From Heterohyrax brucei (taxonomy: Eukaryota; Chordata; Mammalia; Hyracoidea; Procaviidae), in NCBI GenBank assembly GCA_028571685.1, contig CM053148.1, positions 90,294,001 to 90,358,000 on the forward strand: a stretch of DNA of 64,000 nucleotides, read 5' to 3'. Numbering within the stretch: position 1 is the stretch's first letter; every line of letters starts with the position of its first letter. Below the pieces are notes generated by a model. The model made no database searches. It was not told where the DNA came from and saw only the letters and a program-made list of their open reading frames with translations. Of the stretch, positions 58,021-64,000 are shown piece after piece. Made by a program: the position numbers and the translations under genes.

Positions 58021-58340
58021 GCTGACATTAACAGTGTGTCAAACAATGAAGAATAAAAGATTTGTTAAATAACAGAGACTATCCAAGACTTAATTAAGGG
58101 AAAGAGAAAAAAAAATGAAAGAAAATGAACAGAACTTTTAAGTGTTGATGGAAAATTGAAGTAGTCCAACATATGTGAAACTGGAGTCCAAAAAAGAGAT
58201 ACAAAAAACAAAAAACTTGATGACCTGATGCCTGCGAATTTTCTAAATTTGGTAAAAATTATAAAACCACAGTTACAAGAGAGTTATTAATGAAATCCAA
58301 TACAAAAATAATCTAGAACACTCACCTAGGTATGACACCC
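58021..58340. other. Intronic sequence, no feature recognised
   Basis: About 320 bp of A-rich sequence. Confidence 0.5.
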
Positions 58341-58493
58341 CCAAAACCCACTGTCATCAAGTTGATTCTGACTCATAGCAACACTGTAAGACAGAGTAGA
58401 ACTAATCCATAGCATTTCCAAGGGCCATCTGGCAGTTTGAACAGCCAATCTTTGGTTAGGAGACGTAGCACTTAACCACTGTGTCGTGAGGGT
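58341..58493 (-). repeat. AfroSINE
   Basis: Reverse copy (cccactgtcatcaagttgat, ggttaggagacgtagcactt) with a worn head end (gtcgtgagggt). Confidence 0.92.
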
Positions 58494-58584
58494 ATACAGT
58501 ATTCAAACCGCCAAAATAACAAAAAGAAACTCTTCAGATAGACATAGAAAATGATGCAGGAAAGCACACTATGTACAGCAAGTG

Positions 58585-58616
58585 TTACATTTAACCACTA
58601 TGCCACCAGGGTTTCC
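58585..58616 (-). repeat. AfroSINE head fragment
   Basis: It contains only the last ~30 bp of a reverse copy (cactatgccaccagggtttc), separated from the preceding SINE by about 90 bp. Confidence 0.8.
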
Positions 58617-58620
58617 ATAT

Positions 58621-58653
58621 GGACATATACACACATATATATATACATACAAA
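58621..58653. repeat. (TA/CA)n microsatellite
   Basis: acatatacacacatatatat, next to the left end of mariner copy 3. Confidence 0.85.
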
Positions 58654-59216
58654 TGAGGTCTACCAATAAGTCACAAACTTAATTGCTCTAAGTGCTACAT
58701 ACCTCCTTGTTGAATATCACTGTGGTCATCTTCAAATTACCCCTCTTGGGAAGCTATGCACTGATGCCAGCACTGATGCTAGTCCACCCCTCAAAGCAAT
58801 TTTGGAACTCTTTCTGGAATGGTCATTGCACATGGCGGCAAGGTGGCAAGTTCACAAATTTAATTGTATAATTGTCTGTGAGGGATTTTTTAGCCACTAA
58901 ACAAATAACCGTATTGGAACGCCCTCCCTACTCACCTGAGCTGGCCCCCAATGACTTTCTTCTTTACCTGAAGATAAAGGAAATATTGAAAGGAAGATAT
59001 TTTGATGACATTCAGGACATCAAAGGTAATACAACAACAGCACTGATGGACATTCCAGGTAGAGTTCCCAAATTGTTTTGAAGAGTAGACTAGGTGCTGG
59101 TGTCAGTGCATAGCTTCCCAAGGGGGGTACTTTGAAGGTGACTGTAGTGATATTCAGCAATGAAGTATGTAGCACTTTTTCCAGGATGAGTTTGTCAACT
59201 TAATTGGCAGCCCACG
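58654..59216 (+). mobile_element. Fold-back mariner-derived element, copy 3
   Basis: About 563 bp. It starts gaggtctaccaataagtcac and ends aacttaattggcagcccacg, with TA immediately after (59217-59218). The left arm (to about 58830) is an inverted copy of the right arm (from about 59060): gggaagctatgcactgatgc against gtgcatagcttccc. The middle encodes a transposase C-terminal part over 58872-59081, RPPYSPELAPNDFLLYLKI and KGRYFDDIQDIKGNTTTAL, with the third catalytic aspartate kept (PND). The N-terminal two thirds of a transposase is missing. Confidence 0.9.
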
Positions 59217-59840
59217 TATAACAACTGTTGTATGGAATAACAGTCTCCTAGAGATATCAACGCTTCAAGGCCAAAGTCTCTGGAACTCATACTTACGGAG
59301 GTTATGAGCTATTGTAGTTAAGGCACTCAACCTTAAAATGAGGGAGATCATCTTAGATTATTCAAAAAGTAGAAATCAAAGCTCTTAAAAGCAGAAACCT
59401 AGACGAGGAAGAAGCAGAGATATTCCAAGTATGACAAGGATTAGCTGTACTGTTGTCGGCACTGATACACAGAGACTTACGTGCCAAGATGGGAGAGAGG
59501 CCTTTCAAAGCTCTGAGTGACCCCTGGATAGTACCAGAAAGGAAATACAGGAAACTCAGTCTTATAGCTAGCAAGGGGCTGAAATATGCCAACAAACCTG
59601 AATAATACAGGAAAAGATTCTGCCTCAAAGTCTCCAGAAAGAAACATAGTCCTGTTGACACATCGATTTTGGCTTCTGCTACCCTGAGCCAATCTGTTCA
59701 GATACCTGACCTACATAAAGTATGAAGTAATAAATGTGTGACGGGTTAACTGCAGAATTTCTGGTCATATGTTACTTCAGAAATACAAAATGAAGAATAT
59801 TAACAAGGATAAATGGGATCACTTCCTAATGATAAAGGAG
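59217..59840. other. Intronic sequence, no feature recognised
   Basis: About 620 bp. The antisense frames at 59362-59661 (99 residues) and 59477-59692 show no known domain. Confidence 0.45.
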
Positions 59841-60225
59841 TCAATTCATCAATAAGACATATCAATTCCCCACTTTCATGTACACAATAACCAAGATTCA
59901 AAAAACATGAAGTAAAAACTAATAGAACTTCAACAAAAAAATAGACAAATCCATAATTTTATTTGGAAATGTAAGCAGCCCTCTCTTAATCAATGAAAAA
60001 ATAAGTAGATAGGAAGTTTCCAAGACAAGAGAAGACTTGAATATTAATAATTGTTCTTTGTCTAGGGGACAAATATCCAAACTCTAACTAACATCTACAG
60101 ACACACACACTTTTCATGTATAAAGGGAGTATTTATCAAGACACACTATAACCTGGAGTACAAACAAACCCTCAGTACAAACAAAAAGGTCCATATAAAG
60201 GAAGGTGTGTTCTTAGACCACCAGA

Positions 60226-60383
60226 AATCAAAACGCTTGTCATCGAGTCCATTCCAACTTATAATGTCCTTATAGGACAAAGTAGAACTACCCTATAAGG
60301 TTTCAAGGAGTAGCTGGTGAATTCCAACTCTCGATCTTTTGATTAGTAGCCAAGCTCTTAATCACGGTATCATGAGGGCTCCT
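60226..60383 (-). repeat. AfroSINE inside L1
   Basis: Reverse copy (gcttgtcatcgagtccattc, acaaagtagaactaccctat, ggtatcatgagggctcct). Confidence 0.92.
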
Positions 60384-60395
60384 CTCTAACTACCA

Positions 60396-60432
60396 TAAAA
60401 CCCACTGCCATCCAGATGATTCTGACTAATCA
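60396..60432 (-). repeat. AfroSINE tail fragment
   Basis: Only the 3' end is present (aaaacccactgccatccaga, tgattctgact). Confidence 0.75.
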
Positions 60433-60616
60433 AATTAACAGTTAATGACAAAAATGTATCTGGTAAAATCCTCACAACTAAATAACATAATTCTAAATAA
60501 TTCATGAGTCCCCTTAGAGAAAGAGAAAAAGTTAAAAGAGAAATGAGAAAGTATTTTGAAGTGAATTCAAATGAGAATATAACAAAACAAATGTTGTGGA
60601 ATAAAGCTTATCAAAA

Positions 60617-60783
60617 TCAAACCAAACCAACCCTACTGTCATCAAGTCAATTCTAACCTATAGACACGATGTAGGGCAGAGTAGAGCTGCCCCACGGGGT
60701 TTCCAAGAAGCGGGTTGGTAAATTACAACTGCTGACTGTGTTTTTGTTTAACAGCAGAGCTTTGAATTACTATACAATCAGCT
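60617..60783 (-). repeat. AfroSINE inside L1
   Basis: Reverse copy (accctactgtcatcaagtca, gagtagagctgccccacggg) with a small insertion in the B-box region (gtgtttttgtttaac). Confidence 0.9.
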
Positions 60784-62394
60784 GTAGGTATAGGAAATTA
60801 CTACAAAATGTGTAGGTTAGAAGAGAAAAAAAAAGTCTTCATACTAGTGTCCTTATGTTTAACCTCAGAAAATGTAAAAAGATCAGATATGATACAAACT
60901 AACACAAAAGAAAATTAATAATTAAACTGAAAATCAGTAAAACAGTAAAAGTAAATCAAGTAGAAAAATCAATGAAATCAAAAGTTGCTTCTTTAGGAAG
61001 AGATCAGTATAGCTGATAGATTTCTACTCAGATTTAATAGAAGAAAATAAAGTGAGAGATAAAGATACATAGAAAGAACAAATTACTAATATCTGGAAGG
61101 AGAAAAATCAATATGACTATAAAAACCAAACAAAACCAACAATATATTAACAGGATAATAAGGGGTTTCAGTCAACAGGGAAGTAGACAACTTAGATGAA
61201 ATAGATAAATTGTTTGAAGATACAGACTATTAAATTTCACTTTAAAAAGAAATAGATATATCAACTTAGTAAAAGATGAAAAGAGTAGCTGAAAATCTTC
61301 CCACAAAGAAAACTCCAGACCCAGATGATTATGCTTTCTGATAAATTCTACTAAATATTTAATGAAAAAAAAATGAAATTAAGCACAGATGTTTCCAGTT
61401 ATAAATGAAAACAAAAAACAGAAAGGAAACTTCTCCCAACTCATTCTATCACAGCAACATTACTCTGATAGCAAAATCAGATATTTTGTAACAAATGAGA
61501 TTACTAGGAACAAATATTAGACTACAACCCTTAAGAAAATAAATGCATAAATTCTTATGATTTTAGGAAATCAAATCAAGCAATATGTAAAAGAATAACA
61601 TAGCATGGTCAAGTGACATTTATACTAATGATACACATTGATTTACCAGTCATAATTTGAGCAATGCAATTCACCATGTCAACAGACAAAAACATAAACA
61701 AAAATCAAACAGACAGAAACACGCACTATATTATCTCAGTATATTCAAGACAGGAGCATTTTTCAAAACCCAAAGTCTATTCTTCATAACACATCTTAGT
61801 AATTGCAGTAAAAGGCAACTGATCAACCTGATAAAGAACACTGCTGACAAACTTATAGCAAACAATGTATGTGATGGCTCAAGAATGAGTGTTGTCCCAA
61901 AAAGTTTAGGAGTAAAGTGAGGATGAAAACTCACATCCCCTTTATTAAATTATTATTTTGGAGTTATAGCCACTGAAATCAACTCAAGGACACTGGGTTT
62001 TTCTGGGTAGTCCCTGAAATAAGGCAAAGAAAAAAGACATCTAAACTGGAAAGGAAGAAGTAAAACTATTTATTCATAGAAATCATATTCATGATTGTTG
62101 ATCTAGAGAATCTTATAAATTCTACAAAGTAAGTTACTATAATAAGTGAATTTAGTAATGGTCCAGGGTACAAAATGAATAATAAAAAGATAATGATGCC
62201 TATAATGGTACTGAAACATATGAAACATGTAGGGATAAATCTGACAAACGATATCTACAAAAATCTTCAGAATACTACTGAGATTAATTAAATAAGACTT
62301 AAATTACTGGAGAGATATTCTTGTTCACAGACCACAAAACTTAATACTTTCAAGAAGATAATTCTTCCAAAGTAATCTACAGATTCAACCTTCC

Positions 62395-63075
62395 TCTAGC
62401 AGATTCAGCTGGCAGAAGAGTCAGCAAACTTGAAGACAGGACAATGGAAATTACTGATTATGAGGAGAAAATGATGATAACAATAAGAGAGTAAATAAAA
62501 GGGAAATAAATCTAAGAGACCTGTAAGACATAACTATGCAGACCAACATACACACACAATGCAAATCTCAGAGGGGGTAGAGAGAGAATAAAGGGTAGAA
62601 AGGCTAGATGAAGAAAAAAGACTGCTGGTAATTTCCAAAATTTGAAGAAGGACATAAATATATACCTTAAGAAATTCAAGAAACTCCAAGTACAGTCAAA
62701 AAAGAACATAATGATACACATTATTTTCACACTGTAGAGAAAGAGAGAATCTTGAAAGCAGCAAGAGAGAAGCAACTCATGAATATGATTCAGAGATTAC
62801 TTTGATATCAGTAATCAAGGAGGCTAGAAGGCAATAAGAATGTATTTCAAATGTCAAAAGGACAAAAACAAACAAAAAAAGAAAAAACTGTGACCCAACA
62901 ATTTTATATCTGATGAAACTTTCCTTCAAAAATGAGGGAGTAATGAAGACACTCCAAGATAAATAAAAACTGAAAGAGTTCATTACAATAAGTTTCCAAG
63001 GAATGAGGAACACTAAAGGCAGTCCTGCAGGTTGAAATCGAAGGTCACTAAATAGTAACTTGAAGCCATAAGAAG
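62395..63075 (+). mobile_element. L1/HAL1-type ORF1 fragment
   Basis: L1 ORF1 sequence: coiled-coil end (gaagagtcagcaaacttgaa), middle (gagaatcttgaaagcagcaa) and C-terminal domain near 62900-63040 (LMKLSFKNEG-type, then KLKEFIT-type). ORF2 of apparently the same element resumes at 63720, after an LTR and a SINE. Not open. Confidence 0.75.
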
Positions 63076-63108
63076 ATGTAAGATCTTCAGTTAAGGTAGT
63101 TACATCAG

Positions 63109-63552
63109 TGTCATGGATTGAATTGTATTCCCCCCCAAAACCTCTGCAGCCATTTGTCTAGGCCACGATTTCTGACAGTGTTCTGTTCCTTCATTTTGTA
63201 TATCCTGCCTCGATAATGTTAATGAGTGTGGATGGGTGGCAGTTGTGTTAGTGGGGAAGGAATTAATGTGTAAGATTGTTTTATTCCTGGAGGCATTCTC
63301 TTGAAATATGAAAGAGAGAAGCTAACAGAGAGATGTAGGAACCTCATACCATCTATAAAGCAGCACTAGGAATAGAGTACATCCTTCAGATCTAAGGTTC
63401 TTGACCAAAGACTGATGCAACACGAGGATCTTCCTCCAAAGCCAACAACGACAGAATGCCTTTCCCTAGAGTGGACACCCTGAATTTGGACTTGTAGCCT
63501 ACTGGACCCTCCATAAGAATAAACCTTTCTTGGATGATTCTGTTGCAAGACA
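63109..63552 (+). mobile_element. MaLR/ERVL-like solo LTR, internally deleted near the 3' end
   Basis: It starts TGTCATGGATTGAATT, has AATAAA near 63518, then skips the usual final ~50 bp block to end TTGCAAGACA. It lies between the ORF1 and ORF2 parts of an L1. No clear target duplication was seen because an AfroSINE abuts its end. Confidence 0.86.
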
Positions 63553-63715
63553 ACCAAAATCAAACTGGTTGCCATTGAGTTGATTCTAACTCATAGTGAC
63601 TCTATAGGACAGAAAAAAGCTTCCCTTCAGAGTTTCCAAAGAACTGCTGGTAGATTTGAACAGCCAACCTTTTGGCTAGCAGCTGAGCTCTTAACCATTG
63701 TGCTACAAGAGCTCT
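63553..63715 (-). repeat. AfroSINE
   Basis: Reverse copy abutting the LTR (ggttgccattgagttgattc, gctagcagctgagctcttaa, gtgctacaagagctct). Confidence 0.93.
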
Positions 63716-63719
63716 AATA

Positions 63720-64000
63720 AAAGACGAAGATACAATAAATTGATACGAGGGTCAATTCACTAATCATAAAAACCATAAACATATGTGAACTGAGCACCAA
63801 AACTTCAAAATATATGCAACAGCTTTGACAAAACTGAAGTACAAAATAGGTGTGTGTTAAAAGTTGGAGACTTTAATGAACTACTTTTAATAATCAATGG
63901 AACATGAAACAGAAGATAAATAAGAAAATAAACAACTTGAAAAAACTATAAACCAAATAACCTAACAGACATACATATAACAATCGAGCATAAAGAAGCA
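63720..64000 (+). mobile_element. L1 ORF2 endonuclease fragment, cut by window end
   Basis: It resembles the L1 endonuclease region around the GDFN motif (gttggagactttaatgaact at 63865-63884, then aacatgaaacagaagataaa). Probably the continuation of the L1 whose ORF1 lies at 62395-63075. Confidence 0.7.

Larger units (their letters stand above)
59841..62390 (+). mobile_element. Old L1 ORF2 fragment, interrupted by AfroSINEs
   Basis: Recognisable in order are an endonuclease part (about 60060-60220 and 60433-60616), the linker (60900-61060, gaaaatcagtaaaacagtaa, gtagaaaaatcaatgaaatc), the PGPDGF-type region of the reverse transcriptase near 61310-61340 (caaagaaaactccagaccca), and the region before the catalytic box (62045-62110, aaactggaaaggaagaagta). 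Stops are everywhere. Confidence 0.72.

Noticed and set aside
49474..64000. Search for the preceding NCAM2 exon (second half of Ig2)
   Set aside because: Nothing resembling the end of Ig2 with splice sites was found on the minus strand.
1..64000. CRISPR array, prokaryotic operon or viral genome
   Set aside because: There are no regularly spaced direct repeats or compact coding arrays; the recurring sequences are dispersed mammalian retroposons in both orientations.

Overview
The window is a piece of mammalian nuclear DNA, and its repeats point to an afrotherian, most probably an elephant. The strongest marker is the tRNA-derived AfroSINE family, present here in about 36 copies or fragments. 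It is accompanied by an RTE/BovB-like LINE family, a tRNA-Gly-headed SINE, L1 copies whose 3' UTRs resemble elephant L1s as far as I can recall them, and MaLR-like solo LTRs. Manatee or hyrax cannot be excluded from the sequence alone.

Only one gene is supported. Three exons on the minus strand (49356-49473, 39712-39872 and 33387-33532, in transcript order) encode consecutive parts of the extracellular region of neural cell adhesion molecule 2 (NCAM2): both halves of the third immunoglobulin domain and the first half of the fourth. All three have GT/AG splice sites and compatible intron phases. The rest is intron: more than 14.5 kb upstream, introns of 9.5 kb and 6.2 kb between the exons, and more than 33 kb downstream. 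I saw neither the preceding nor the following exon, so both probably lie outside the window. NCAM2 is a very large gene with long introns, which fits.

Layout. 1-5.4 kb: mostly unique intron with a few SINEs. 5.4-9.0 kb: an old L1 interrupted by an RTE fragment, an AfroSINE and a younger L1. 9-17 kb: unique intron with AfroSINEs, a fold-back mariner, a tRNA-Gly SINE and a solo LTR. 17.4-25.8 kb: an RTE copy split by a nearly full-length dead L1, which is itself split by a solo LTR. 25.8-33.3 kb: RTE and AfroSINE nests and a solo LTR. 33.4-49.5 kb: the three NCAM2 exons among introns holding a second mariner, a 2-kb truncated L1, further LTRs, RTEs and L1 3' ends. 49.5-52 kb: the least repeat-dense stretch. 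52-64 kb: old L1 pieces, an RTE copy, a third mariner and several AfroSINEs.

The mobile elements are all defective. I found no CRISPR array, bacterial-type system, rRNA or intact tRNA gene, and nothing that convincingly amounts to a new biological system. The most informative signals are the three fold-back mariner copies, the 3' tail shared by the RTE LINE and two SINE families, the layered insertions with readable target-site duplications, and an AfroSINE 61 bp from an NCAM2 splice donor. Family names come from recognising sequence, not from a database search, and element edges are good to roughly 5-20 bp unless a target-site duplication fixes them.
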